Assembly (NCBI GenBank): GCA_028693285.1
Contig: JAQUVQ010000025.1
Location: 1-37,838 of the forward strand
Origin: Smithellaceae bacterium
GTDB taxonomy: Bacteria > Desulfobacterota > Syntrophia > Syntrophales > Smithellaceae
DNA length: 37,838 bases
Reading direction: 5' to 3'
Part shown: in pieces, positions 6,907 through 14,642 of the stretch
Position numbering within the stretch: position 1 is the first letter of the stretch
Layout of the letters: each line of letters starts with the position of its first letter
The notes under the pieces: model-generated
Database searches by the model: none
Told to the model about the DNA's origin: nothing
What the model saw: only the letters and a program-made list of their open reading frames with translations
Made by a program: the position numbers and the translations under genes

Positions 6907-8802
6907 TTATTCTTTCTTTTCTTCGCCGCCGAAATTGATTTTCAACTCATAGACTCCCATGTCCAGATGCGTGGTCATCGGATAGCCGCACTTGGAGAAA
7001 ACATGCATCATCGGCAGGTTGCGCGACAAAACGTCCGCCGTGAAGCCTTCGATATTCTTCCCCTTCGCGATGCGGATCAAATACTGCAGGAGGAAGGTGC
7101 CGATGCCCCGGTCCTGCCAGTCCTGGTGCGTGGAGAAGGCCACTTCGGCGTAGCGTGTGTTCGGGTTGTTGGCGTAGTTCCCGATGGCCACGATCTTTTC
7201 TCTCCCTTCCGGCTCTTCCTTGCCGATGACCGCCACGATGGCCATCTTGTCGTCGTAATCGATCGCCGCCATCGGCATGGCCACCTTGTGGGAAAAGGAC
7301 TTCAAGTTGTGAAAGAACCGCGTATAAACATCCTGCGGCGGCAGTTCGTAGATCAATTCCTGAATGGCGCGCTCATCCGTCGCCTTGACCGGACGGAAAA
7401 ACAGCGAGGTCCCCTTCTTGTCCACCCAGTTCGTTTCATACTCCTTCGGGTACAGCACCACCGGCAGTGTCTGGTCCCGGTAAATGTAGCCCTGGCGCTT
7501 GGCGGCTTCCAGGAGTTCGTCGCGAAACTTCGGATGGGCGATGTTGATGAGCATCATGGCCCGGTCGCGAATGGATTTTCCGTGCACATAGGCGATGCCG
7601 TATTCCGTCACGACGTAATGAATGTCCCCGCGCGTCACCACCACGCCGCTGCCCGCTGAAGGATAGGGCACGATGCGGGAAATGGCGCCGTCTTCCGTGG
7701 TCGAAGGCAGCACCATGATGGATTTGCCCCGCTGCGACATGGCCGAACCGCGGACAAAATCCACCTGGCCGCCGATGCCGCTGTAAAACTCAAACCCGAG
7801 GGAATCCGAACAGACCTGCCCGGTGAGATCGACGGTCAGCGCGGAATTGATGGACACCATCCGGTCGTTCCGGGCGATGATATACGGATCGTTGACGTAC
7901 TGGCACGGACGGAATTCAAAGAGCGGATTGTTGTGAACATAGTCATACAGGCGCCGCGTGCCCATGCAGAAGGACGCGACGATCTTGCCCGGATGCAGCG
8001 ATTTTTTCCGGCAGGTCACCACGCCGCTCTCAATCAGATCGATGAGGCCGTCGGTAAACGTTTCCGTGTGCACGCCGAGGTCTTTTTTGTTGGTCAGATA
8101 GGGAAAGACCGAATTGGGGATTTTGCCGACCCCCGTCTGAATGGTGGATTCATTGTCGATCAGATCGGCGATCAGCCGTCCGATGGACTGGGCGATGTCA
8201 TCCGGCGCCCTCTGCTCGAATTCCAGAAGCGGCGCGTCGTTTTCCACAAACGCGGAAATCTCGCTCACGTGGATGAAGCTGTCGCCCAGCGTCCGCGGCA
8301 TGTTCGGATTCACCTCCGCCACCACATAGCGGGCCACGGAAGCCGCCGTCTTGGTGATGTCCACGGAAATCCCCAGGCTGACATAGCCGTTCATATCCGG
8401 CGGAGACACCGTGATGAGGGCGACGTCAATGGGCATGGACCCCCGCTTCATCAGCAGGGGAACTTCGGAAAGAAAAATGGGCGTGTAGTCGGCATGCCCT
8501 TGCTTGATGGCCGCGCGGGCGTTCGCGCCGATGAAGAGTGCGTTGTGCCGGAAATGCTCCGTGTAGATTTCCGACGTGTAGTCGGTGAGCCCCAGATCCA
8601 GAAAATGGATCACCTCCACGTCGGCGAAATTCTGCGCCATATCCAGAAGGGTTTTGACCAGAAGCTGCGGCTCGCCGCAGGCGGAAGCAATGAAGATGCG
8701 CGCTCCGCGCCGGATTTGGGACAAAGCGCTCCTAGCATCGGTGAGTCTTTCCTTGTAGGTATCCTGCCAGTTGAGAATCATGTTGCTCACCGCTTCTTTC
8801 AT
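6907..8802 (-). CDS. acetyl-CoA hydrolase/CoA-transferase fused to a GNAT acetyltransferase
   Basis: 631 residues. Residues 1 to about 440 resemble the acetyl-CoA hydrolase/CoA transferase family (COG0427), with the glycine-rich FEFYSGIGGQVDFVRG element whose Glu is the likely acyl-CoA-attacking residue. Residues about 460-620 look like a GNAT domain, with an acetyl-CoA loop QDWQDRGIGTFLLQYL. The fusion is known in anaerobes, where the GNAT part may adjust activity by lysine acetylation; that role is inference. The likely reaction moves CoA between acyl groups and acetate, which suits fermentative or syntrophic fatty-acid use. A second in-frame ATG at 8781 is a possible start. Upstream lies the repeat region at 8890-9142. 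Confidence 0.85.
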   Translation of the reverse strand: MKEAVSNMILNWQDTYKERLTDARSALSQIRRGARIFIASACGEPQLLVKTLLDMAQNFADVEVIHFLDLGLTDYTSEIYTEHFRHNALFIGANARAAIKQGHADYTPIFLSEVPLLMKRGSMPIDVALITVSPPDMNGYVSLGISVDITKTAASVARYVVAEVNPNMPRTLGDSFIHVSEISAFVENDAPLLEFEQRAPDDIAQSIGRLIADLIDNESTIQTGVGKIPNSVFPYLTNKKDLGVHTETFTDGLIDLIESGVVTCRKKSLHPGKIVASFCMGTRRLYDYVHNNPLFEFRPCQYVNDPYIIARNDRMVSINSALTVDLTGQVCSDSLGFEFYSGIGGQVDFVRGSAMSQRGKSIMVLPSTTEDGAISRIVPYPSAGSGVVVTRGDIHYVVTEYGIAYVHGKSIRDRAMMLINIAHPKFRDELLEAAKRQGYIYRDQTLPVVLYPKEYETNWVDKKGTSLFFRPVKATDERAIQELIYELPPQDVYTRFFHNLKSFSHKVAMPMAAIDYDDKMAIVAVIGKEEPEGREKIVAIGNYANNPNTRYAEVAFSTHQDWQDRGIGTFLLQYLIRIAKGKNIEGFTADVLSRNLPMMHVFSKCGYPMTTHLDMGVYELKINFGGEEKKE

Positions 8803-8889
8803 GCATCGAGTGCTTTGAAAAACTACTCTTGATCAACCTGTAAAAAGTCATAATTTACAAATATTGTCATGGTGAGCTCGTCGAACCAT

Positions 8890-9142
8890 GACCCCCTCCC
8901 CCCACCCCTCCCACAAGGGGAGGGGAGATAAAAAGACGCAGAAGGTAAACTGTGGAGCCACTTCACATTTACTTCCCTCTCCCTTAGAGAGAAGAGGAGA
9001 TAAAAGAGGAGCTGGGGCATCCTTTTACTTCTTCTTCGCCTTTGGCCCACTCGCCGACGTAATGGAGATAAAAGAGGAAGTGGGGCATCCTTTTACTTCC
9101 CTCTCCCTTGAGGGGAGAGGGTTAGGGTGAGGGTGAGGGTGA
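8890..9142. repeat. GC-rich palindromic intergenic repeats with G-tract tail
   Basis: The gap at 8803-9153 has no gene. It holds two perfect hairpins, CCCCTCCC/GGGAGGGG (8905-8925) and CCCTCTCCC/GGGAGAGGG (9099-9121), and an imperfect one near 8975. A 36-base direct repeat with two mismatches is at 8996-9031 and 9064-9099, and an exact 18-base one at 8968-8985 and 9092-9109. At the right end GGG recurs four times at 3-base intervals (9119-9139, one TTA and then TGA linkers), able to form a G-quadruplex. The layout resembles the extragenic palindromic elements scattered in many proteobacterial genomes; copy number elsewhere cannot be judged here. Confidence 0.65.
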
Positions 9143-9153
9143 AAAAACTCCCA

Positions 9154-9588
9154 TCAAAAAGCTCCGAGCTGACAGGGCTTGACCTTGATTTTCAGGTTTT
9201 CACAGGCGGCGCAGACCTCCATACGCTTGATGCCCAGCCGTGCCGCGATCTCCCAGGCCGCGGCGCAGGACAACCGGCCGTTGACCAGCGCTTTGCGGAT
9301 GGCGGCCTCCAGGTCCGGTGCGACGGATGGCGCGGGCAGCACTTTCTTTTGCTTGCCGTCCAGCCCGAAGAGGCCGAGCTGGCACTGCGCAATATTAATA
9401 TTGAGCATGTCAATGGCCACGCCGACTTCGCCAAGCGAAAAACCTGTGCTCTGGGCAATTTTTTCCGCCGCCTTGCAGGAAACATTGTTGTCTTTTGCGG
9501 ACTTCTGAACCGCCTCTTTCAGCTTGTCGCTGACGGTTGTCCCTTCGGGATGCTTCTTGAAGTATTTGCCTTTGTCCTGATGTGCCAC
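9154..9588 (-). CDS. unknown small protein made of two related repeats
   Basis: 144 residues, no signal peptide or membrane segment. Two copies of one module are visible: residues about 21-76 and 91-144. Each has S-C-x-A-A-x-x-I-A-x-x-x-G near its centre, then E-V-x-x-A and ends with C-Q-L-G-x-F. The helix-turn-helix-like spacing (A-A-x-x-I-A then V-x-x-A-x-x-x-L) suggests a small DNA-binding or protein-binding fold, and each repeat keeps two Cys. I do not recognise a named family. The GTG at 9588 is used because AAGGAG lies 8 bases upstream; the frame is open further up but without a ribosome-binding site. Reads in the same direction as the ACT-domain gene behind it. Confidence 0.75.
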   Translation of the reverse strand: MAHQDKGKYFKKHPEGTTVSDKLKEAVQKSAKDNNVSCKAAEKIAQSTGFSLGEVGVAIDMLNINIAQCQLGLFGLDGKQKKVLPAPSVAPDLEAAIRKALVNGRLSCAAAWEIAARLGIKRMEVCAACENLKIKVKPCQLGAF

Positions 9589-9753
9589 GGTTTTCTCTCC
9601 TTTCCTCTGAGAAATCGAGGTTGAAAATATCACGATCTTTTGCATTCGAAGGATAACGCGGCGGCTAGGAGGAGGCACCGCAGGCGTATTATGAATACGT
9701 CGAGGATGCCGACGACAACGCCAACAAAGTTAGCCGATGAATGCGGAAGATCG

Positions 9754-10209
9754 TCAATATTTCATGTAATGAAACGGCTCCACCGCCGAAAGCGCCTCGG
9801 TATCCAGTGTCTTGAATCCGTTCTTTTCCACAAGTTTTTCCGTCTTTTCAATCTGGTCCACGTCCACCACAAACACGGCTTTTTCCGCGCATTCCAGAAC
9901 AAAGCCGCAGGCATTGTTGATATTGATGCCTTCCCTGTACAAAAGCTGCATCAACTTATCCAGCCCCCCCGGCCGGTCGGGAATCAGCACGGCCAGAACG
10001 TTTTTCAGGTGAACCGTCAATCCCGCGTTGGCGAGCGCCTTTGCAGCGCTTTTCGGATCATCCACAATCAGGTTGATCACCCCGGATGTGCCGGCGGTCG
10101 AGATGGTTGTCGCCCGAATGCTGATATCGGCCTTTGCCAGAACGCTTGTGACATTGGCCAATTGCCCCGGCTTATCTTCCGCGAAAACACAAAGCTGATA
10201 CGCAATCAT
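9754..10209 (-). CDS. tandem ACT-domain amino-acid-binding protein
   Basis: 151 residues forming two ACT domains, about 3-68 and 72-138. The first starts QLCVFAEDKPGQLANVTSVLAKADISI, split here as the family-typical D-K-P-G-Q-L turn followed by a helix; the second starts with LIPDRPGGLDKLMQLL. Free-standing double ACT proteins (COG4747) bind amino acids and are thought to sense or regulate metabolism. No catalytic domain is present. AGGAG stands 6 bases before the ATG at 10209, which decides the start over upstream in-frame codons. Gene pairs with the small duplicated protein downstream on the same strand, but 165 bases separate them. Confidence 0.83.
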   Translation of the reverse strand: MIAYQLCVFAEDKPGQLANVTSVLAKADISIRATTISTAGTSGVINLIVDDPKSAAKALANAGLTVHLKNVLAVLIPDRPGGLDKLMQLLYREGININNACGFVLECAEKAVFVVDVDQIEKTEKLVEKNGFKTLDTEALSAVEPFHYMKY

Positions 10210-10271
10210 GTTCTTCTCCTGATTTTCTTTGCCGTTGAGTCTTTTTACAATGATGACCAAGTTTTAGCAAG

Positions 10272-11171
10272 TCAAATCTCGGATTCGACCTTCCGCCAGC
10301 GGCCGTCTTCCAGAACCGCTTTACCCCTCTGCCGCAAATAATCCAGGTGCTTTCCGATCAGAACCCTTTCGTTGAATTCGTACATCTCCTTCGGCTCGCG
10401 GGGCCTGCCGTAAATCAGCCAGGCCGAGCAGATCTCACGGGGCGTTTTCGGCCGGTCCAGAAAGGCCAGCAGCTTTCTTTCCCGCTCATAAATGATCTTT
10501 TCATACTGATCCCAGAGCGGGCCGGGATTGGATTCATAAATTCCGTGATTATGCGCGGCCACCCATCGCCTGGCCGGTATCGCTTTGAGCTTGTGAATCG
10601 AGGCGATGGTATGTGCGATGTCGGATAAAATATCGCCATACCACGGACCGAACGACGTCAGATCGTAATCCCCCAGAAAAAGCAGCTCTTCCTCGGGAAA
10701 AAAGAAAGACAGGTGGCCGGGCGTGTGGCCGGGCGTGGGAATGACCTGCACGGTGAGCCCGCCCAGATCCATCCTCTTGTCATCCTGAAGAAAACACGCC
10801 GTTTGACGCGGGCGGTAATCAAACGTTTCCAGCATTTCCTTCTTCCAATAGTATCGGGCGCCCCTGTCTTCAATCCCGTACCAGTCCAGAAATGTTTCCA
10901 GATCGGTAAACGGCGGAAAATCGCGTTCGGAGACCCAAACCGGACAACCTTCAAAGAGGTTCATGTAGCGAATGTGATCTTCATGCCAGTGCGAAAGCCA
11001 GACGCCATCAACGCCTTCCTCCTTCAACCGCGTCAACTTTTCCAGCGAAGAGGCGGGATCGATGACCACTCGCTCCCGATCGCCCTGCAGATACAGGGAA
11101 TGGCTAAAGGGATACTTCCCGCCGTTTTCACCGCGAATAAATCGAACCCTGCCGAATTGACGATCTTTCAT
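10272..11171 (-). CDS. metallo-beta-lactamase-fold hydrolase
   Basis: 299 residues. The zinc motif HWHEDH lies at about residues 60-65, the next ligand region TPGHTPGH near 165, and LGDYD supplies the bridging Asp near 184; AAHNHG near 222 gives the last histidine. These are the ligands of a dinuclear metallo-hydrolase. A C-terminal helical domain of about 80 residues follows, as in several lactonase- and LACTB2-like members. The substrate cannot be told. GGGAG is 8 bases before the ATG at 11171, whereas the frame stays open far upstream with no start signal. Divergent from the HAD gene at 11406. Confidence 0.83.
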   Translation of the reverse strand: MKDRQFGRVRFIRGENGGKYPFSHSLYLQGDRERVVIDPASSLEKLTRLKEEGVDGVWLSHWHEDHIRYMNLFEGCPVWVSERDFPPFTDLETFLDWYGIEDRGARYYWKKEMLETFDYRPRQTACFLQDDKRMDLGGLTVQVIPTPGHTPGHLSFFFPEEELLFLGDYDLTSFGPWYGDILSDIAHTIASIHKLKAIPARRWVAAHNHGIYESNPGPLWDQYEKIIYERERKLLAFLDRPKTPREICSAWLIYGRPREPKEMYEFNERVLIGKHLDYLRQRGKAVLEDGRWRKVESEI

Positions 11172-11405
11172 GACTGAAACTCCCGGTATGGTGGTGGTGG
11201 AATATAGAAAATATCCGGCCAAATTGCCATCAAGAATTCCATAAGCGAAAACTCGTTGAAACAAATGGTTTTTCCAGTTACTGTATCTTGCAGGATCATT
11301 TGAGATCGTTGGTTTTCCACTGCAACGCATCGGATAATGACAGGCCGCAGCGGAAAAGTGAGCGGCGGCCGGGGAGACGGGATTGAGGAGCATCAGGACA
11401 GGCCG

Positions 11406-12035
11406 ATGATCAAGGCACTTTTCTGGGACAATGACGGCATTTTGGTCGATACGGAAGGCATTTTTTTCAGGGCCAATCAGGAGACGCTGGCGGATGTGGG
11501 CATTTCGCTTCAATGGGAGCAGTTTGAAGAAATCTCGCTTGTCCGGGGCGGGAGTGTGCTGCAACTGGCGGAAAAGCCGCAAACGGAGGCGTTTTATAAA
11601 CTGCGCGACAGGCGGGACGCTCTTTACGCCGACCTGCTGACGCGGGAGCCGCTGGTCATGGAAGGCGTTCGGGAAGTGCTGGAGGCGTTGAAGGGAAAAT
11701 ACGTGATGGGAATCGTAACGAGCTCCGGACAGGAGCACTTCGAGATTATTCACAGCCGGTCGGGGCTTCTGCCTTATTTTCAATTTGCTCTGACCATGAA
11801 AGACTGCGCGCATTTCAAACCGCATCCCGAGCCGTACCTCAAAGCGATCGCGCTCTCCGGCTGCCAGCCGGAGGAATGCCTTGCCGTCGAGGATTCGCCG
11901 CGCGGTCTTGCCTCCGCTGTAAACGCAGGGATTCGGTGCATGGTGGTTCCGAGCCGATTCACACGGGGCGGCGATTTCACGGGAGCCTTCAGAATCCTGA
12001 ACAACATGAGGGAGCTTCCCCAAGCGCTGGATTGA
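11406..12035 (+). CDS. HAD-family phosphatase (subfamily IA, beta-phosphoglucomutase-like)
   Basis: 209 residues. All four HAD motifs are seen: WDNDGILVDTEG (motif I, nucleophile Asp near residue 8), VTSSG (motif II), FKPHPEPY with the motif III lysine, and VEDSPRGLASA (motif IV). A helical cap of about 70 residues between motifs I and II places it in subfamily I. Motif I has Trp where Phe is more common. The substrate is unknown; small sugar phosphates or phosphoglycolate are usual. A weak AGGA lies 7 bases before the ATG at 11406; upstream in-frame starts lack family similarity. Converges on the acyl-CoA ligase gene. Confidence 0.85.
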   Translation: MIKALFWDNDGILVDTEGIFFRANQETLADVGISLQWEQFEEISLVRGGSVLQLAEKPQTEAFYKLRDRRDALYADLLTREPLVMEGVREVLEALKGKYVMGIVTSSGQEHFEIIHSRSGLLPYFQFALTMKDCAHFKPHPEPYLKAIALSGCQPEECLAVEDSPRGLASAVNAGIRCMVVPSRFTRGGDFTGAFRILNNMRELPQALD

Positions 12036-12077
12036 TCTGTCCCGAATCAACCGATCATTGTTTTGCGGAGTCGTCCA

Positions 12078-13709
12078 TCAACCCTCCGTCTCCGCTTCGA
12101 CAAGGCTCCCGGCGTAGTATTTCTCGCGGAGCTTCGGCTTTTCAATTTTTCCGGTGGGATTGCGCGGCACCTGTTCAAAAAAGATTTTGCGCGGACGCTT
12201 GTAGCGCGGGAGCGCCTCGCAGAATTTTGCCATTTCGGCTTCCGAGCCGGCAAAACCCGGCTTAAGCTCGATGACCGCCGCGACGATCTCCCCCAGCCGA
12301 TGGTCGGGCAGTCCGATCACCGCCGCATCCTTGATGGCTTCGTGCGTGCGCAGAAAGTCCTCGATCTGCACCGGATAGATGTTTTCGCCGCCCGTGATGA
12401 TGACGTCCTTCTTGCGGTCCACCAGATAGACAAAGCCGTCTTCGTCCATCCGCGCCATATCGCCCGTGAACAGCCAGCCGTCCTTCAGGATCTCGGCCGT
12501 GGCTTCGGGGTTTTTGTAATAGCCTTTCATCACGCCGTCACCCTTGACGCAAAGCTCGCCCACGTCGCCCTGCTTCACGGGAGCACCGTTTTCATCCACA
12601 ATCCGGATTTCCCACTGATAGCCGGGCTTTCCGATGGCGCCGACTTTGTGGATATTTTCCAGCCCCAGGTGAACGCAGCCCGGACCGATGGATTCCGACA
12701 GGCCGTAATTGGTATCGTAATCGTGGGTTGGAAAATGTTCCCTCCAGCGCCGGACCAGGCTCGGCGGAACCGGCTGCGCGCCGATGTGCATCAGCCGCCA
12801 CTGGTCGAGCTGATAGTCTTTCAGCTTGAGGTCGCCCCGCTCGACGGCGTCCAGAATATCCTGCGCCCACGGCACCAGAAGCCAGACGATCGTAATCTTC
12901 TCTTCGGACACCGCCCTGAAAACCCATTCCGGTTTGACGCCGCGCAACAAAACCGCGCGGCTTCCGGCCAGGAAGCTTCCGAACCAGTGCATCTTCGCGC
13001 CGGTGTGGTAGAGCGGCGGAATGCACAGGAAATTATCTTCGCGCGTCTGCCGGTGATGGTTCATTTCCACTTCACAGGCCATCATCAGGCTGCGGTGGTG
13101 ATGAAGGATCGCCTTGGGAAAGCCGGTAGTGCCGGATGAAAAATAGATGGCCGCGTCGTCCGCGTCGGAAAGCGGAACGCGCGGCGCCACGGAGGAGCAG
13201 CACGCGGTGAGCGCGTAGTAGCTTTCGGCGAACGCGGGCAGGTCCTGTCCCACAAACAGGCGGAGTTTTACTTTCGGCATCTGTTCGCGGATCGCTTCAA
13301 TTCGCTGGGTGAATTCCGGCCCGAAGATCAAAACGTCGCAATCGGCCAGATCCAGACAGTATTTGATTTCTTCTTCCGTATAGCGGTAGTTGAGCGGGAC
13401 GGCAATGGCGCCCGTCTTGAGGATGCCGAAATAGATCGGCAGCCATTCCAGACAGTTCATCAGCAATATTCCAACCTTGCGCCCCTTTTCCAGACCTCTT
13501 TGCAAAAGAAAGTTGGCCAGGCGGTTGGCTTTGTCGTCAAACTCGCGCCAGGTCATCTCCCGACGGTAGCGATTTTCCGGATTGGTTTCGACCAGCTCAT
13601 AATCCTTCCAGCTTGCCTTTACTTCTTTGATTTGAGGATTGATCTCCACCAGGCTTGTTTCTTCGCAGTAGAGAGAAGCGTTTCGGGTTAGAATTTCTGT
13701 AATGGGCAT
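12078..13709 (-). CDS. acyl-CoA synthetase (AMP-forming, ANL superfamily)
   Basis: 543 residues, the usual size. The AMP/phosphate loop YFSSGTTGFPKA is near residues 189-200, the adenine region YGLSES near 335, the hinge region with LFTGD and the DRKKDVIITGGENIYP block near 415-440, and the C-terminal lysine motif NPTGKIEK near 515. It joins a carboxylic acid to CoA through an acyl-adenylate. The presence of a medium- or long-chain binding tunnel cannot be judged, so substrate is open. It has its own likely promoter at 13815-13843 and stands alone, distinct from the acyl-CoA synthetase in the beta-oxidation run (19363-21033). Confidence 0.9.
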   Translation of the reverse strand: MPITEILTRNASLYCEETSLVEINPQIKEVKASWKDYELVETNPENRYRREMTWREFDDKANRLANFLLQRGLEKGRKVGILLMNCLEWLPIYFGILKTGAIAVPLNYRYTEEEIKYCLDLADCDVLIFGPEFTQRIEAIREQMPKVKLRLFVGQDLPAFAESYYALTACCSSVAPRVPLSDADDAAIYFSSGTTGFPKAILHHHRSLMMACEVEMNHHRQTREDNFLCIPPLYHTGAKMHWFGSFLAGSRAVLLRGVKPEWVFRAVSEEKITIVWLLVPWAQDILDAVERGDLKLKDYQLDQWRLMHIGAQPVPPSLVRRWREHFPTHDYDTNYGLSESIGPGCVHLGLENIHKVGAIGKPGYQWEIRIVDENGAPVKQGDVGELCVKGDGVMKGYYKNPEATAEILKDGWLFTGDMARMDEDGFVYLVDRKKDVIITGGENIYPVQIEDFLRTHEAIKDAAVIGLPDHRLGEIVAAVIELKPGFAGSEAEMAKFCEALPRYKRPRKIFFEQVPRNPTGKIEKPKLREKYYAGSLVEAETEG

Positions 13710-13814
13710 TTAGGATTCCTTCTGCTCATGGGATTGATGGATTTGCGGCGGTATTCCAGAATATTTTGACATATCAGCTGCACACGGCACAACAACACGT
13801 TTTTTTCGGAACGC

Positions 13815-13843
13815 ACGATACGAATTTCAGGCGTTGATGTCAA
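13815..13843 (-). promoter_or_regulatory. sigma-70-type promoter for the acyl-CoA synthetase gene
   Basis: On the minus strand TTGACA (13843-13838) is perfect, 17 bases separate it from TATCGT (13820-13815). Leader of about 100 bases to the ATG at 13709. Confidence 0.4.
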
Positions 13844-13881
13844 GAATATCTTGCCGGCCGGGAAACGGCTTCGCCGCATCC

Positions 13882-14031
13882 TCAGTGGAAAAGGACATGG
13901 TAAATCACGTAAACCCACGAGAGAATGCCGTGAAAGATGGCCCAGAGCACCGAATGACTGTAGCTGTAGCTGATGGTGATGGCCAGCGCCGTGCCGAACG
14001 TAATTCCGGTGGCAATGATATGACCCTGCAT
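13882..14031 (-). CDS. 49-residue membrane protein of unknown function
   Basis: A very short gene with strong expression signals: AGGAGG 5 bases before the ATG at 14031 and a perfect consensus promoter 46 bases further up. The protein has two hydrophobic stretches, ITFGTALAITISYSYS and VLWAIFHGILSWVYVIYHVL, joined by a short polar turn, so it is probably a one- or two-pass membrane micro-protein. The pattern S-x-L-W-A-I-x-H-G-I-L-S-W-x-Y-V-I-Y recurs in small proteins of other bacteria as far as I recall, but no function is known to me. It sits between the acyl-CoA ligase gene and a decayed area. Confidence 0.72.
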   Translation of the reverse strand: MQGHIIATGITFGTALAITISYSYSHSVLWAIFHGILSWVYVIYHVLFH

Positions 14032-14076
14032 GACAACCTCCTGTGATTGCGTAGGATTTCGATGTTCTCGGGCGGC

Positions 14077-14105
14077 ATTATAGAAATTCCCGCCTTCCCT
14101 GTCAA
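14077..14105 (-). promoter_or_regulatory. perfect consensus sigma-70 promoter
   Basis: Minus strand: TTGACA (14105-14100), spacer 17 bases, TATAAT (14082-14077). All 12 positions match consensus, and the spacer is optimal. It points at the 49-residue membrane protein with a leader of about 40 bases. No other promoter in the window is this good. Confidence 0.8.
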
Positions 14106-14112
14106 GAAAACA

Positions 14113-14132
14113 GGGGGAACAGGCGTTCTCCC
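14113..14132. other. hairpin just upstream of the consensus promoter
   Basis: GGGGGAAC and GTTCTCCC form an 8-base-pair stem (one G-T) with a 4-base loop AGGC, starting 8 bases beyond the -35 box. There is no T-run on either side long enough for an intrinsic terminator. It could be an operator-like site or chance. Confidence 0.35.
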
Positions 14133-14218
14133 TCAAATTATTTTCGGTTGAAATCGCACCGGAATTGACTTTATAAAGCGCGCCAACGTCAAATACAAAG
14201 CGCGCCGCCGTTTCCGCC

Positions 14219-14488
14219 ATGCGGGATCAGCTGGAAAACACCTGCTATGAAAAAGATTGCGCGGCGCAGGAGGATATGGCCGCCGCAGGGAACAGGGAAA
14301 AGCAGTTAACCAACACGATAGCAGCCCTGCGCAATGAACTGGAGCGCCGGGACATCGATCGTCAGCGGGACATGCAAACGATGGCCAGATCGCATGGAAA
14401 TGAAACGGCGCAATTGCGCCGGACCATCCAGGCGTTGAGGGACCGTCTGGAGACCTTCAAAAATTCGAGAACCGCAAAGGCCGGATAA
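14219..14488 (+). CDS. possible small coiled-coil protein (doubtful)
   Basis: 89 codons. The translation is rich in Glu, Arg, Gln and Ala with regular leucines (e.g. TIAALRNELERRD, TIQALRDRLETF), a coiled-coil pattern over about residues 27-80. It has no visible ribosome-binding site and the frame is open 15 codons before the ATG without a start. It may be a real gene or the leftover of a larger one, because the area downstream contains a truncated cyclase. No family is recognised. Confidence 0.35.
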   Translation: MRDQLENTCYEKDCAAQEDMAAAGNREKQLTNTIAALRNELERRDIDRQRDMQTMARSHGNETAQLRRTIQALRDRLETFKNSRTAKAG

Positions 14489-14489
14489 A

Positions 14490-14642
14490 ATGAAAAACCT
14501 TCGGAATCAATCAACGGTAAAACGCCTGAACGCCAGGAAGCTGCAGACGCTGCCGGATGTTCCGCGAAAAGTGGCGGCGCTGGAAACCTTAAATGACATC
14601 CTGGACGAACTGATGAAAATCACCACGACCGGGTGGTGGTGA
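14490..14642 (+). CDS. possible 50-residue ORF ending inside the cyclase remnant (doubtful)
   Basis: It begins one base after the stop of the coiled-coil ORF, with AAGG 9 bases ahead of the ATG. The product is basic then helical (PRKVAALETLNDILDELMKI) and its last five codons overlap, in another frame, the start of recognisable cyclase sequence, ending in GWW. That overlap suggests the stop codon is accidental and the ORF was cut by the event that joined it to the cyclase tail. Confidence 0.25.
   Translation: MKNLRNQSTVKRLNARKLQTLPDVPRKVAALETLNDILDELMKITTTGWW

Noticed and set aside
8823-9050. 75-codon minus-strand frame inside the repeat patch
   Set aside because: Translation is repeat-derived (Arg/Gly/Pro-rich) and shifts with the palindromes; it matches the spurious ORFs such elements usually create.
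11172-12050. Upstream extension of the metallo-hydrolase reading frame
   Set aside because: The open frame runs on to 12050 but overlaps the HAD gene, lacks similarity, and the real start has a good ribosome-binding site at 11171.
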